Positions 1 to 9,158 of a stretch of 64,000 nt of DNA are shown here, piece by piece. A program made the translations under genes and the position numbers. The notes below the pieces were generated by a model. That model saw only the letters and a program-made list of their open reading frames with translations. It made no database searches and was not told the origin of the DNA. Source of the DNA: Bosea sp. RAC05 (GTDB taxonomy: Bacteria > Pseudomonadota > Alphaproteobacteria > Rhizobiales > Beijerinckiaceae); the NCBI RefSeq assembly GCF_001713455.1, contig NZ_CP016464.1:4698001-4762000 (forward strand), given 5' to 3'. Every line of letters starts with the position of its first letter. The stretch's first letter is position 1.

Positions 1-207
1 GTCGCTCTCGAGGTTGAGCGCCATGCCGCGCACGCCGCTCTCGAACTCGACCATCTCGCCGGCCTGGACCTTGTCGAGGCCGTAGACGCGGGCGATGCCG
101 TCGCCGACGGACAGGACCTGACCGACCTCGGTGACGGAGGCTTCGGACCCGAAGTTCGAAATCTGGGCCTTCAGGATCGCGGAGATTTCAGCGGGGCGGA
201 TTTCCAT
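1..207 (-). CDS. atpA: ATP synthase F1 subunit alpha, N-terminal fragment
   Basis: This is the first 69 codons of the F1F0-ATP synthase alpha subunit, cut by the window edge. The translation begins [16 protein letters not shown] and continues through the conserved beta-barrel region ([20 protein letters not shown]). The nucleotide-binding part lies outside the window. Alpha is the regulatory, non-catalytic nucleotide-binding subunit of the cytoplasmic F1 head. The ATG overlaps the atpH stop codon by one base (TGATG), so translation is probably coupled to the delta subunit, as in other alphaproteobacterial atpHAGDC operons. Confidence 0.95.
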   Translation of the reverse strand, partial: MEIRPAEISAILKAQISNFGSEASVTEVGQVLSVGDGIARVYGLDKVQAGEMVEFESGVRGMALNLESD

Positions 208-776
208 CAGCCGACCTCTTTCATGGCAAGACGAATTGAATTGAGCTTGGTTTTCAGCGAGGCGTCGACCATCCGCGAGCCCATCTTCACGACGAGCCCG
301 CCGATCAGCGACGGATCGATCTTGATCGCGACATCAACATCCTTGCCGGCGACGGCGGCGAGCGCGGCGCGGATCTCGTCGACCCGCTTGGCCGCCGGCG
401 TCTCGGCCAGCGTGACCTCGGCGCTGACGATGCCCTTGGCCTCGGCGACGAGCGCCTTGTAGGCGGCGATCATGCCCGGCAGCGCGAACAGGCGGCGCTT
501 GCTGGCGACGAGGCCGATGAAATTGCCGGCGATTCCGGAGATGCCGGCCTTGGCGAGCACGGCCTTGATCGCACCGGTCTGCTCTTCGGCCGAGAAGGCG
601 GGGCTGCCGACGAGGCGCCGCAGATCCTCGCTTTCGGCGAGCATCGCCGAGAAGCTGTCGAGATCGGCGTTGACGGCATCGATGGCTTTGGCCTCGCTGG
701 CCAGCTCGAACAGGGCCGTGGCGTAGCGACCGGCCACGCCCGAAACCAGTGATCCTTGCGATCCGCCTTCAGCCAC
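207..776 (-). CDS. atpH: ATP synthase F1 subunit delta
   Basis: A 189-residue delta (OSCP) subunit, the normal family length. It forms the peripheral stalk linking F1 alpha to F0 b in the inner membrane. Visible family features are the N-terminal helical region ([15 protein letters not shown]) and the C-terminal [21 protein letters not shown] segment, typical of delta/OSCP. The start is GTG: an in-frame TGA lies two codons upstream, so no longer start is possible. It is the first gene of the atp operon visible here and overlaps atpA by one base. Confidence 0.95.
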   Translation of the reverse strand: MAEGGSQGSLVSGVAGRYATALFELASEAKAIDAVNADLDSFSAMLAESEDLRRLVGSPAFSAEEQTGAIKAVLAKAGISGIAGNFIGLVASKRRLFALPGMIAAYKALVAEAKGIVSAEVTLAETPAAKRVDEIRAALAAVAGKDVDVAIKIDPSLIGGLVVKMGSRMVDASLKTKLNSIRLAMKEVG

Positions 777-851
777 GCGTCAAATCTCTCGTTTCATGGG
801 ACCGCCCCGGCGGCCTTCGGGAGAAGGCGGAGTGCAAGGTCCCGGCGCTGC

Positions 852-879
852 GATGTATCACGGACGTGAACCCGGCAAG
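852..879 (-). promoter_or_regulatory. candidate promoter of the atpH operon
   Basis: On the minus strand CTTGCC (874-879) is followed after 16 bases by TACATC (852-857). This resembles the alphaproteobacterial housekeeping pattern (CTTGAC, about 17, CTATAT) with mismatches. It lies in the 239-bp gap between priA and atpH, the only place an atp promoter could sit. This is a match by eye only. Confidence 0.3.
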
Positions 880-1015
880 ACGGCTTCGCGACCTAAATGT
901 GGCGGTGCACTAGCATGTGGTTTTGGGGCGCGCAATCCGTTGATGCCGATCGAAGGCGCGGTTCTGTCTGTCTTTTCCGCCGCCGCCGGACGAGACCCGC
1001 GCCAGGCGCGCCGCC

Positions 1016-3202
1016 TCAGAGGAAACTCTGCGGATCGACATCGACCGCCACCCGCACCGAGCCCTTGGGCTTGCCCGCCCGCCTGAGCCAGGCGCGCAGA
1101 TAATCCTGCAGGTTCACGTCGCGCGCCGTCCGGACGATCAGCCGCATGCGGTGGCGCCCGCGCAGCACGGCGAGCGGCGCCTCGGCCGGGCCGAGCACGA
1201 CGACACCGTCGGGCGGCTCGGCACAGCGCGCCAGCGCCCGGGCATGCGCCTCCGCCTCCGCCTGGTGGTTGGCCGAGACGATCAGCGCCGCCAGCCGCCC
1301 GAAGGGCGGCAGGCCTGCCGCCTCGCGCGACGCCGTCTCTGCGGCATAAAACCGCTCCGGATCGCCGGAGATCAGCGCCTTGAGAACCGGATGGGTCGGG
1401 TCATGCGTCTGCAGCAGCGCCCGGCCCGGCCTTTCGCCACGGCCCGCCCGGCCCGTCACCTGGCGCAGCACCTGGAAGGTGCGCTCCGCCGCGCGCGGAT
1501 CGCCCGAGGTCAGGCCGAGATCGGCATCGATCACGCCGACCAGCGTCATGCCCGGGAAGTTGTGCCCCTTGGCGACGAGCTGCGTGCCGATGACGATGTC
1601 GAACTCGCCCGACGCCACCGCCATCAGCTCGGTCTTCAACCGCTCGGTGCCGCCGGGGAAATCGCTCGACAGGACGATGCCGCGCGCCTGAGGGAACAGC
1701 GTCGCGACCTCCTCGGCCAGGCGCTCGACGCCCGGACCGCAGGCGCTCAGGCTGTCCTGCGCATGGCATTGCGGGCATTCATGCGGCCGACGCTCGACAT
1801 GCCCGCAATGGTGGCAGACCAGCGCACGGCGGAAACGGTGATCGACCAGCCAGGCCGAGCAGTTCGGGCACTGGAAGCGGTGCCCACAATCGCGGCACAG
1901 CGTCAGCGGTGCATAGCCGCGCCGGTTCAAAAACAGCAGCGACTGTTCGCCGGCCTCCAGATTGGCGGTCATGGCCTTGGCCAGCGTGTCCGAGATCCAG
2001 CGCCCGCGCGGCGGCTTGTCCTGGCGCAGATCGACCAGGCCCAGCGTCGGAAGCGTCCGCCCGCCGAAGCGCTCGGGCAGCTTGAGATGGGTGTAGCGCC
2101 CGCGCTCGGCGTTGACGCGGGTTTCGAGCGAGGGCGTCGCCGAGGTCAGAATGACCGGCGCATTCTCGATCCGGCCGCGCACCACCGCCATGTCGCGGGC
2201 GTGGTAGGCGACGCCGTCTTCCTGCTTGTAGGCGGCCTCGTGCTCCTCATCGACGACGATCAGGCCGAGATCCTTGTAGGGCAGGAACAGCGCCGAGCGC
2301 GCGCCCGCCACCACCTTCGCCTCGCCGCTGGCGATCGCAGCCTGCAGGCGCTCGCGCCTGCGGCCCGTCACCGCCGAATGCCAGAGCCCGGGCCGGACCC
2401 CGAAACGCGCCTCGAACCGGTCGATGAACTGCGCGGTGAGCGCGATCTCGGGCATCAGGATCAGGCTCTGGCGGCCCAGCCGCACGGCCTCGGCGACCGC
2501 CTCGAAATAGACCTCGGTTTTGCCGGAGCCGGTCACGCCTTCGAGCAGCGTCACGCCATAGGTCGCGGCCTTGACCGAGGCGACGAGCGCCGCCGCCGCG
2601 GCCGCCTGATCCTCCGACAGCGCCGGGCGGGCATGGTCGGGATCGGGCATCGCCGCCACGGCCTCGCGCGGCAGCGGCTCCACCGCGAAGGTCCCGGCAT
2701 CGACCAGGGAATCGATCACGGCGGCGCTGACCGAAGCCGCCTCGGCGAGCGCGCTCTTGGCGGTTAGCAGTCCGCCTTCCGCGGCCGCGATCGCCCGCGC
2801 CCGCGCTGGCGTCATCCGCGCCGGTGGCGCACCGACGAGCCGCACCCCGAGCCGCGGGCGCTCCGGCCCATCCTCGGGAGGCCGCCGCAGCGCCAGCGCC
2901 AGCACGGATCCCTTGGGCGCCAGCGTGTACCAGGCGACCCAGTCGACCAGCTTCATCAGCGCGCCGTCGAGCGGCGGCATGTCGAGCCTGGCGGTGACGC
3001 TTTTGAGATTCCCGCCGCGCCCCGCGCCACGCTCCCAGACGACGCCAACCGTCTGGCGCGGCCCGAGCGGCACCTGAACCACATCACCGGGCGACAGCAC
3101 GAGCCCATCAGGCACCGCATAGCTATAGGCCTGGTCGAGCGCGAGCGGGATCAGCACCTCGACGGTGCCGCCATCCTCCGCCCGATCCGCTTCGCCGCTC
3201 AT
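1016..3202 (-). CDS. priA: primosomal protein N' (replication restart helicase PriA)
   Basis: A 728-residue superfamily 2 DNA helicase that reloads the replisome at abandoned forks; the length is normal for PriA. Visible motifs are Walker A GVTGSGKTE (about residues 222-230), Walker B DEEH (318-321), motif III LTSATPS, and the zinc-binding block with eight cysteines (436, 439, 445, 448, 463, 466, 476, 479) in four CxxC pairs. Helicase motifs V-VI follow (GTQLVAKGHNFPGMTLVGV, QVTGRAGRG). The N-terminal DNA-binding domain is present. It is divergent from a small secreted protein gene and upstream of the atp operon, a common arrangement in Rhizobiales. Confidence 0.97.
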   Translation of the reverse strand: MSGEADRAEDGGTVEVLIPLALDQAYSYAVPDGLVLSPGDVVQVPLGPRQTVGVVWERGAGRGGNLKSVTARLDMPPLDGALMKLVDWVAWYTLAPKGSVLALALRRPPEDGPERPRLGVRLVGAPPARMTPARARAIAAAEGGLLTAKSALAEAASVSAAVIDSLVDAGTFAVEPLPREAVAAMPDPDHARPALSEDQAAAAAALVASVKAATYGVTLLEGVTGSGKTEVYFEAVAEAVRLGRQSLILMPEIALTAQFIDRFEARFGVRPGLWHSAVTGRRRERLQAAIASGEAKVVAGARSALFLPYKDLGLIVVDEEHEAAYKQEDGVAYHARDMAVVRGRIENAPVILTSATPSLETRVNAERGRYTHLKLPERFGGRTLPTLGLVDLRQDKPPRGRWISDTLAKAMTANLEAGEQSLLFLNRRGYAPLTLCRDCGHRFQCPNCSAWLVDHRFRRALVCHHCGHVERRPHECPQCHAQDSLSACGPGVERLAEEVATLFPQARGIVLSSDFPGGTERLKTELMAVASGEFDIVIGTQLVAKGHNFPGMTLVGVIDADLGLTSGDPRAAERTFQVLRQVTGRAGRGERPGRALLQTHDPTHPVLKALISGDPERFYAAETASREAAGLPPFGRLAALIVSANHQAEAEAHARALARCAEPPDGVVVLGPAEAPLAVLRGRHRMRLIVRTARDVNLQDYLRAWLRRAGKPKGSVRVAVDVDPQSFL

Positions 3203-3307
3203 CGCCCGTGCCTAGCCCCTGCCCGCCATGGCGACAACCGCCTGCCTTATCCGGGCCGCGATCGCATGATGTCTGCCGCCCTCCCGGCTGCAGATCCGAG
3301 CCCGCCC

Positions 3308-3658
3308 ATGCCTGTCTCCCCACACCTCCCGAGGGCCCTCCTGTTCGGCGCCGCCCTCATCGCCACCTCCGCCCTCCCCGGGCACGCCCAGCCGGCGCCG
3401 CCCGAAAACTGGCCCGCGATCAAATGCGAGCGCTACACCAAGGCCTATGGCGAGGCGCTGTCGAAGCTCGGGCGCAAGGGGCTGAGCCCCGATTTCCTCG
3501 ACGCGCACCAGGCCTTTCTCGCCTCCGGCTGCAGCATCAAGGGCGAGGTGTGCCCGCGCAGCGCCGAGGAGCTGAACCTCGCCAATGTCATGGTCGTCAT
3601 GGGCATGAACCAGGGCATGGCCAGCACCTTCATGCCCTTCGCCTGTCCGAAGCGCTGA
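3308..3658 (+). CDS. small secreted cysteine-containing protein, function unknown
   Basis: I do not recognise a family. From the ATG at 3308 the product is 116 residues: a clear signal peptide (hydrophobic LLFGAALIATSALPGHA, cleavage probably after the second Ala of GHA/Q), then a mature domain of about 90 residues with four cysteines (KCERY, SGCSI, EVCPR, FACPK). These could form two disulfides in the periplasm. An in-frame ATG at 3266 would add 14 residues before the signal peptide and is less likely. Codon use matches the neighbours and the reading frame is clean, so it is probably real. Divergent from priA. Confidence 0.7.
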   Translation: MPVSPHLPRALLFGAALIATSALPGHAQPAPPENWPAIKCERYTKAYGEALSKLGRKGLSPDFLDAHQAFLASGCSIKGEVCPRSAEELNLANVMVVMGMNQGMASTFMPFACPKR

Positions 3659-3691
3659 GGCCGCCGCTTCGCGAGGCGTTAAGGTTGCGCC

Positions 3692-3717
3692 GTCATGCTC
3701 CGGGTCGACCCGAGGCA
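3692..3717. repeat. half copy of a GTCAT-type palindromic repeat
   Basis: The segment GTCATGCTCCGGGTCGACCC followed by GAGGCA closely resembles the left half of the repeat at 38181-38286. It contains a perfect 12-bp palindrome CGGGTCGACCCG. It lies 33 nt after the stop of the small secreted protein and just before xerC. The right half is missing or eroded. Confidence 0.4.
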
Positions 3718-3728
3718 CAGGCCGCTCC

Positions 3729-4655
3729 ATGACCGATTTCGACCCCCTCGCCCGCGCCTGGCTCGACCATCTCGCCCATGAGCGCCGGCTCTCGCCGAAG
3801 ACGCTGGAGGCCTATTCCCGTGATTTGCGCCAGTTCGCGGCCTTCCTCACCGAGCATCTCGGCGGCGCCCCGAGCGTCGCCGACATCGCCGCGCTGAAGC
3901 CGGCGGATCTGCGCGCCTTCCTCGGCCGCCGCCGGCGCGAGGAGGTCGGCAACCGCACGCTGATGCGCCAGCTCGCGGCACTGCGCTCCTTCGCCCGCTT
4001 CGGCGAGCGCACGGGCCGGCTGACCGCCGCCGCCTTCGCCGCGACGCGCGGGCCGCGCATCGGCAAGGCCCTGCCCCGGCCGCTGGAAGCACGGGCCGCG
4101 CGCGCTGTCACAAAGGCCGAGACGCGCGCCGGCGACGTGCGCGATCCCTGGATCCTCGCCCGCGACGCCGCCGTCCTGTCGCTGCTCTATGGCTGCGGCC
4201 TGCGCATCTCGGAGGCGCTGTCGCTGACCCGCGCGCAGGCGCCCGCCCATGCGGGCGACACGCTCACCGTGATCGGCAAGGGCAGCAAGACCCGCATGGT
4301 CCCCGTCCTGCCCGTCGTGGTCGACACCATCGCCGGCTATCTCGCGCTCTGCCCCTGGCGCCTGCCGCCGGACGGCCCGCTCTTCGTCGGCGCCAAGGGC
4401 GGCCCGCTCTCGCCGCGCATCATCCAGCTTGCCGTCGAGGGCCTGCGCGGTGCGCTCGGCCTGCCGGATTCCGCGACGCCGCACGCGCTCAGGCACTCCT
4501 TCGCCACCCATCTGCTCGGCCGCGGCGGCGACCTGCGCGCCATCCAGGAACTGCTCGGCCACGCCTCGCTTTCGACGACGCAGATCTACACCCGCGTCGA
4601 CTCCGCCCGGCTGATGGCGGCTTATGACGCCGCCCATCCGCAAGCGGGACGCTGA
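3729..4655 (+). CDS. xerC: tyrosine recombinase XerC
   Basis: A 308-residue site-specific recombinase that resolves chromosome dimers at dif together with XerD. It has the N-terminal SAM-like core-binding domain (residues 1-95) and the catalytic domain with all expected residues: R159 (GLRISEA), K184 (GKGSKTR), H252 and R255 ([12 protein letters not shown]), H278 ([13 protein letters not shown]) and nucleophile Y287. Its chromosomal setting beside priA, its length and the absence of any attachment site or phage gene favour housekeeping XerC over a mobile-element integrase. The Xer C/D distinction rests on overall resemblance only. Confidence 0.92.
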   Translation: MTDFDPLARAWLDHLAHERRLSPKTLEAYSRDLRQFAAFLTEHLGGAPSVADIAALKPADLRAFLGRRRREEVGNRTLMRQLAALRSFARFGERTGRLTAAAFAATRGPRIGKALPRPLEARAARAVTKAETRAGDVRDPWILARDAAVLSLLYGCGLRISEALSLTRAQAPAHAGDTLTVIGKGSKTRMVPVLPVVVDTIAGYLALCPWRLPPDGPLFVGAKGGPLSPRIIQLAVEGLRGALGLPDSATPHALRHSFATHLLGRGGDLRAIQELLGHASLSTTQIYTRVDSARLMAAYDAAHPQAGR

Positions 4656-4731
4656 CCCCAACCTCCTCCGCCGGCTTGGTTGCCGTTGAGGCATCGCCTA
4701 AGACGCACGGCCACGGCCTTGGGGGTGATTC

Positions 4732-5292
4732 GTGTCTGCTCACATCGAGCCGCCCGAGGGCGGCAACAAGAAGATCGCGCTGCTCATCGCGGTGCTGGCG
4801 CTGCTGCTCTCGCTGTCGGAAATCGGCGGCAAGCAGGCGGAGAACGAATCGATCGCCAAGAACATCGACGCATCGAATCTCTGGTCCTTCTTCCAGGCCA
4901 AGACCATTCGCGGCACCACCGTCCGCACCGCCGCCGAGGCGATGGAGATCGATCTCGCCGCCACGACCGATCCCGCCACCCGCGAGCGCCTGCAGAAGCG
5001 CATCGACGGCTGGAAGGCGACCGTCGCCCGCTACGAATCCGAGCCGGAGACGCAGGAGGGCCGCAAGGAGCTCATGGCCCGCGCCAAGGCGACCGAGCAG
5101 GTCCGCGATGACCAGAAGGCCCGCAGCGAGAATTTCGAGATCGCCTCGGGCCTGCTGCAGATCGGCATCGTCGTCGCCTCGGCCTCGATCATCACCGGCG
5201 TCGGCGTGCTGGCCTATGCCGCGGGCGGCCTCGGCGCGCTCTCGCTGGTCTTCATGGCGCTGGCGCTCTTCGCCCCGCGCCTGCTGTTCTGA
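4732..5292 (+). CDS. DUF4337 family membrane protein
   Basis: A 186-residue protein with a hydrophobic helix near the N-terminus (about residues 14-32), a long charged, probably coiled-coil middle (residues 35-135), and two hydrophobic helices at the C-terminus (about 140-160 and 165-184). This helix-coil-two-helix layout and the motif ENESIAKNIDASNLWSFFQAK match the DUF4337 family of unknown function. The start codon is GTG. Its stop codon abuts, with no gap, the stop codon of the convergent amidase gene. Confidence 0.8.
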   Translation: MSAHIEPPEGGNKKIALLIAVLALLLSLSEIGGKQAENESIAKNIDASNLWSFFQAKTIRGTTVRTAAEAMEIDLAATTDPATRERLQKRIDGWKATVARYESEPETQEGRKELMARAKATEQVRDDQKARSENFEIASGLLQIGIVVASASIITGVGVLAYAAGGLGALSLVFMALALFAPRLLF

Positions 5293-6681
5293 TCAGGCGC
5301 CCGCGCCGGGGTAAGCCGGCAGCGGCGGGCGCAGCCGTTCCCAGGCGCGCGCCAGCCGCAGCACGCCGAGATCGTCGAAGCGCCGCCCCGTGATCTGCAG
5401 GCCGATCGGCAGGCCGCCGGCCGTCATGGCGGCCGGCACCGCGATCGAGGGCTGGTCGGACATATTGGCCGGCAGCGTGAAGACGATGTGCTCGAAGGGC
5501 TCGCGCGGATCGTCGATCGGCGAGGCATAATCGGCCGGAAAGGCCGGAACCGGCGCGACCGGCGAGAGCACGAAGTCGAACGGCGCGCTCTGCTTCAGCG
5601 CCGCCTGCTTGATCGCCAGCATCTGGCTCATGCCGTTGTAGACGCGAAGGCCCGACAGCGACTCCCCGACATTGGCCCAGGCGAAGATGTAGGACAAAAC
5701 CCTGCCCTGCTTCTCTGTCGGGAGAGCCCCGATCTCGGCCCAGGCGCGCTGGCGCCAGAAATCGTCGAGCCCGTCCAGCATCGCCCGCGTCATGAAGGCC
5801 GGCGCCTCCTCGACGATCGCGCCAGCCGCGGCGAAGGCCCGGCCCGCGGCCTCGATCGCCGCCTTCGTCTCCGGCTCGACGGGGATGCCGATGCCCGGGT
5901 CGAGCTGCAGGCCGATCCGCAGCCCCTTCACGTCCATCTCGAGCGACAGCCAGTCGATCTCCTGGGGCGGCAGGCTCATGCCGTCGCGCGCATCGGGCTT
6001 CGAGATCTCGCGCATCATCAGGGCGGTGTCCGTGACGGTGCGGGTCATCGGTCCGGCAACGCGGCCGTAATAGCTCGGGTCGATCGGCACGCGCCCGAAG
6101 CTCGGCTTCAGCCCGACCAGCCCGCACCAGCCGGCCGGCAGCCGGATCGAGCCGCCGATATCGGTCCCGACATGCAGCGGCCCATAGCCGGCCGCGCCCG
6201 CCGCCCCGGCCCCGGCCGAGGAGCCGCCCGGGTTTGTCGTCACATCCCAGGGATTGCGGGCGAGTTCGTGGAAGCTCGACAGGCCCGAGGACAGCATCCC
6301 GTAATCGGGCATCGTCGTCTTCGCGAGCATGACGAAGCCCGCCTCCCCCAGCCGCGCGGCGACGGGGGCATCCTCCAGCATGGGCGACAGGTCGCGCGCG
6401 GCGGTGCCGATCGGCATCGGCGTGCCCCGGGTGGCGATGTTCTCCTTGATCGTGCCCGGAACGCCGTCGAGCGGCAGCGCCTGCCCCTTCATCCAGCGCG
6501 CCTCGGAGGCCTTCGCCGCAGCCCGTGCGGTCTCGGGATCATAGGCATAGAGGGCCTTGAGTTGCGGCTCGCATCGCTCGATCCGGGCGATGACCGCCTC
6601 CACCACCTCGACCGGCGAGAGCGCCCTGGTGCGGTAGGCTTGCAACAGCTCGGCGGCGCTGAGATCGGCGGGGCTGGGCAT
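5293..6681 (-). CDS. amidase (amidase signature family)
   Basis: An amidase-signature hydrolase of about 462 residues. The Ser-cisSer-Lys triad elements are visible: the catalytic Lys in LDGVPGTIKENIATRG, the Gly/Ser-rich stretch NPGGSSAGAGAAGA, and GTDIGGSIRLPA with the nucleophile serine. It hydrolyses a carboxamide, but the substrate cannot be read from sequence. Several in-frame starts exist. GAGG at 6691-6694 on the minus strand is best spaced (9 nt) for the ATG at 6681; ATGs at 6687 and 6690 are alternatives. It does not look like GatA, because no gatCB genes are nearby. A GntR gene lies upstream on the same strand with a gap. Confidence 0.9.
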   Translation of the reverse strand: MPSPADLSAAELLQAYRTRALSPVEVVEAVIARIERCEPQLKALYAYDPETARAAAKASEARWMKGQALPLDGVPGTIKENIATRGTPMPIGTAARDLSPMLEDAPVAARLGEAGFVMLAKTTMPDYGMLSSGLSSFHELARNPWDVTTNPGGSSAGAGAAGAAGYGPLHVGTDIGGSIRLPAGWCGLVGLKPSFGRVPIDPSYYGRVAGPMTRTVTDTALMMREISKPDARDGMSLPPQEIDWLSLEMDVKGLRIGLQLDPGIGIPVEPETKAAIEAAGRAFAAAGAIVEEAPAFMTRAMLDGLDDFWRQRAWAEIGALPTEKQGRVLSYIFAWANVGESLSGLRVYNGMSQMLAIKQAALKQSAPFDFVLSPVAPVPAFPADYASPIDDPREPFEHIVFTLPANMSDQPSIAVPAAMTAGGLPIGLQITGRRFDDLGVLRLARAWERLRPPLPAYPGAGA

Positions 6682-6825
6682 CGGCATCATCCTCGGCAGG
6701 CAGGGGCGCGGCATGGCGATCATCCATGCCACGGCTGATCGGACACGGCATGGTCGCACAGCGCAACCCGCGCCGGACCTGGCCGCATCGCGACGCCAAG
6801 CAAGCCCCGCGCCGGGCCTGGCCCC

Positions 6826-7569
6826 TCAGGCGAAGTAGTCCGGATGCTCCGCCCGCAGATGCACCAGGTCGGGCAGCAGCGTGCCCAGATGCTTGCGCAT
6901 CGCGGCGACCGCAGCCGGGCCGTCATGACGGCGGACCGCATCGACGATCGAGAGATGCTCGCGGATGACCATCGACATGCGCCCCGGCACCGGCAGCGTC
7001 ATGCGCCGGCAGCGGTCGATCTGGCTCTTGGCGGCATGCGCGATCTTCCAGATGCCGGGATAGCCGGCGACCATGGCCAGGGCCTCGTGGAACTCCTCGT
7101 CGGCGCGATGGAAGCCCTCCTGGTCGCTCGCCTCGAAGGCCTCGTGCTGGCGGGCGATCGTGGCGTCGAGCCGGCTGATCGCCTCGGGCGCCGCAATGCG
7201 CGCCACCAGATCGACGGTGGCGCATTCGAGCGCCTGCCGGATGAACACCGCCTCGGGAATCGCCTCGCTCGGGATCCGCGCCACGAAGGTTCCGGCCTGC
7301 GGGAAGATCTCGACCAGCCCCTCCTCCTTCAGACGGATCAGGGCCTCGCGAACCGGTGTCCGGCTCATGCCGAAATGCGCGGTCAGCTCCTTCTCGACCA
7401 GTGCGGCGCCCGGCACGATCTCCATCGCCAGAATGGCGCGCCTCAGCTCGTCCTGCACCATGGAGGCCGCCGTGGAGCGGCCGGCCGGAATGCCGCCCAG
7501 GGGCTGGCGCCGCCGCTCGCGGCGCATGGGATCGACACTCACTTTCGGCGGGATCGTGACCTGCGACAT
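6826..7569 (-). CDS. GntR-family regulator, FadR/FCD subfamily (probable hexuronate regulator)
   Basis: A 247-residue transcription factor. It has an N-terminal winged helix (about residues 35-100, with LVEKELTAHFGMSRTPVREALIRLKEEGLVEI) and a C-terminal all-helical FCD ligand domain, with metal-site-like residues in FHRADEEFHEALAMVAG. Members beside uxaC/uxuB genes act as UxuR/ExuR-type repressors that bind hexuronate intermediates. Here the gene is transcribed divergently from the uronate operon, and the shared 185-bp gap holds an operator-like repeat. The role is inferred from context; the family is clear. Confidence 0.9.
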   Translation of the reverse strand: MSQVTIPPKVSVDPMRRERRRQPLGGIPAGRSTAASMVQDELRRAILAMEIVPGAALVEKELTAHFGMSRTPVREALIRLKEEGLVEIFPQAGTFVARIPSEAIPEAVFIRQALECATVDLVARIAAPEAISRLDATIARQHEAFEASDQEGFHRADEEFHEALAMVAGYPGIWKIAHAAKSQIDRCRRMTLPVPGRMSMVIREHLSIVDAVRRHDGPAAVAAMRKHLGTLLPDLVHLRAEHPDYFA

Positions 7570-7672
7570 CGCCTTGCCTCGCTGGGCCGGCGGGCCGGGC
7601 GGCCCTGCCGGAAGGATGCGCCTGCCGCATGGCGACTGCGCCTTCCGGCGGATAGCACGACTATCTGTGACG

Positions 7673-7719
7673 TACTAGTATATTAGTATATTGACCGCGC
7701 CTCACCGTCGCGCCTATGG
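7673..7719 (+). promoter_or_regulatory. promoter and operator of the uronate operon
   Basis: An AT-rich island in GC-rich DNA carries the inverted repeat TACTA-N6-TAGTA (7673-7688), which also contains a tandem direct repeat TAGTATAT TAGTATAT (7676-7691). It overlaps the beginning of a good promoter: TTGACC (7691-7696), a 17-bp spacer, and CTATGG (7714-7719), 36 bp before the uxaC start. A repressor on the repeat would block polymerase. The divergent GntR protein is the obvious candidate. Confidence 0.6.
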
Positions 7720-7754
7720 TCCGCCGGCCGATCCGATGGGAGCGCCCGGACCCG

Positions 7755-9158
7755 ATGTTGCTGCATGATGATCGCCTGTTTCCCGCGGACCCCGTGACGC
7801 GCGGAATCGCGCGCCGGCTCTATGCCGGGATTCGCGATCTGCCGATCATTTCGCCGCATGGCCACACCGACCCGCGCTGGTTTGCCGAGGACCAGCCCTT
7901 CCCCGATCCCGCCACCTTGCTGGTCAAGCCGGACCACTACATCTTCCGGATGCTCTATTCGCAGGGCGTGCGGCTGGAGCAGCTCGGCATCCCCCGCAAG
8001 GATGGCGCGCCGGTCGAGACCGATCCGCGCGCGGTCTGGCGCCTCTTTGCCCAACATTGGTTCCTGTTCCGGGGCACGCCGACCCGGCTCTGGTTCGAGC
8101 ACGCGCTCTCCTCGGTCTTCGGCATCAACGAGCGGCTGTCGCCGGAGAACGCCGACCGGCTCTATGACCGGATCGCCGAGAAGCTGGGCGAGCCCGAGCT
8201 GCGGCCGCGCGCGCTGTTCGAGCGCTTCAAGATCGAGGCGATCTCGACCACCGAGGGCGCGCTCGACGATCTGAAGTGGCACGACATGATCAAGGCGTCG
8301 GGCTGGGGCGGCAAGGTCGTCACCGCCTATCGCCCCGACAGCGTCGTCGATCCCGAGTTCGAAGGCTTCGCCGCCAATCTCGAGCAGTTCGGCGCCCTGA
8401 CGGGCGAGGACGTGATGAGCTGGAACGGCTATCTCGCCGCCCATCGCAAGCGCCGCGATTACTTCCGGGCGCGCGGCGCCACCTCGTCCGACCATGGCCA
8501 CGCCACCGCCCGCACCGCCAATCTCTCGAAGGCCGAGTCCGAGGCGCTCTTCGCCAGGGTCGTCGCTGGCAAGGCCTCGGCCGAGGACGCCGATCTCTTC
8601 CGCGGCCAGATGCTGACCGAGATGGCGAAGATGAGCCTCGATGACGGGCTCGTGCTGCAGATCCATCCCGGCTCGTCGCGCAACCACAACGCCTCGCTGT
8701 TCGCGCAGTTCGGGCGCGACATGGGCGCCGACATCCCGCGCCAGACCGACTACGTCGCCGCGCTGAAGCCCCTGCTCGACGCGGTCGGCAACGAGCGCAA
8801 CCTCACGGTCATCGCCTTCACCCTCGACGAAACCAGCTATTCGCGCGAACTCGCCCCGCTGGCCGGCCACTATCCGGCGCTCAAGCTCGGGCCGGGCTGG
8901 TGGTTCCTCGATGCGCCCGAGGCGATGCTGCGCTTCCGCGAACTGACGACGGAGACGGCCGGCTTCTACAACACGGTCGGCTTCAACGACGACACCCGCG
9001 CCTATCTCTCGATTCCCGCGCGTCACGACGTCGCCCGCCGCTGCGACTGCACCTATCTCGCCAAGCTCGTCGCCGAGCACCGCCTCGGCGAGGACGAGGC
9101 GGCCGAGGTCGCCCACGACCTCGCCTACCGACTGGCCAAGGAGGCCTATCGCCTGTGA
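7755..9158 (+). CDS. uxaC: glucuronate/galacturonate isomerase
   Basis: A 467-residue uronate isomerase of the amidohydrolase superfamily. It converts D-glucuronate to D-fructuronate and D-galacturonate to D-tagaturonate in the cytoplasm. Visible family segments are LPIISPHGHTDPRWFAEDQPF (metal-binding HxH near the N-terminus), KIEAISTTEGALDDLKWH, and the C-terminal TVGFNDDTRAYLSIPARHDVARR. The start MLLHDDRLFPADPVTR matches the family; an ATG at 7716 would add 13 atypical residues. First gene of the uronate operon; it shares GTGA with kduI. Confidence 0.95.
   Translation: MLLHDDRLFPADPVTRGIARRLYAGIRDLPIISPHGHTDPRWFAEDQPFPDPATLLVKPDHYIFRMLYSQGVRLEQLGIPRKDGAPVETDPRAVWRLFAQHWFLFRGTPTRLWFEHALSSVFGINERLSPENADRLYDRIAEKLGEPELRPRALFERFKIEAISTTEGALDDLKWHDMIKASGWGGKVVTAYRPDSVVDPEFEGFAANLEQFGALTGEDVMSWNGYLAAHRKRRDYFRARGATSSDHGHATARTANLSKAESEALFARVVAGKASAEDADLFRGQMLTEMAKMSLDDGLVLQIHPGSSRNHNASLFAQFGRDMGADIPRQTDYVAALKPLLDAVGNERNLTVIAFTLDETSYSRELAPLAGHYPALKLGPGWWFLDAPEAMLRFRELTTETAGFYNTVGFNDDTRAYLSIPARHDVARRCDCTYLAKLVAEHRLGEDEAAEVAHDLAYRLAKEAYRL

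Noticed and set aside
998..1010. CGCGCCAGGCGCG after priA as a terminator
   Set aside because: A 6-1-6 repeat leaves too short a loop and there is no T tract.
3729..4655. Tyrosine recombinase as marker of an integrated element
   Set aside because: No attachment repeats, no phage or transfer genes, uniform composition, and a housekeeping neighbourhood; it fits XerC.
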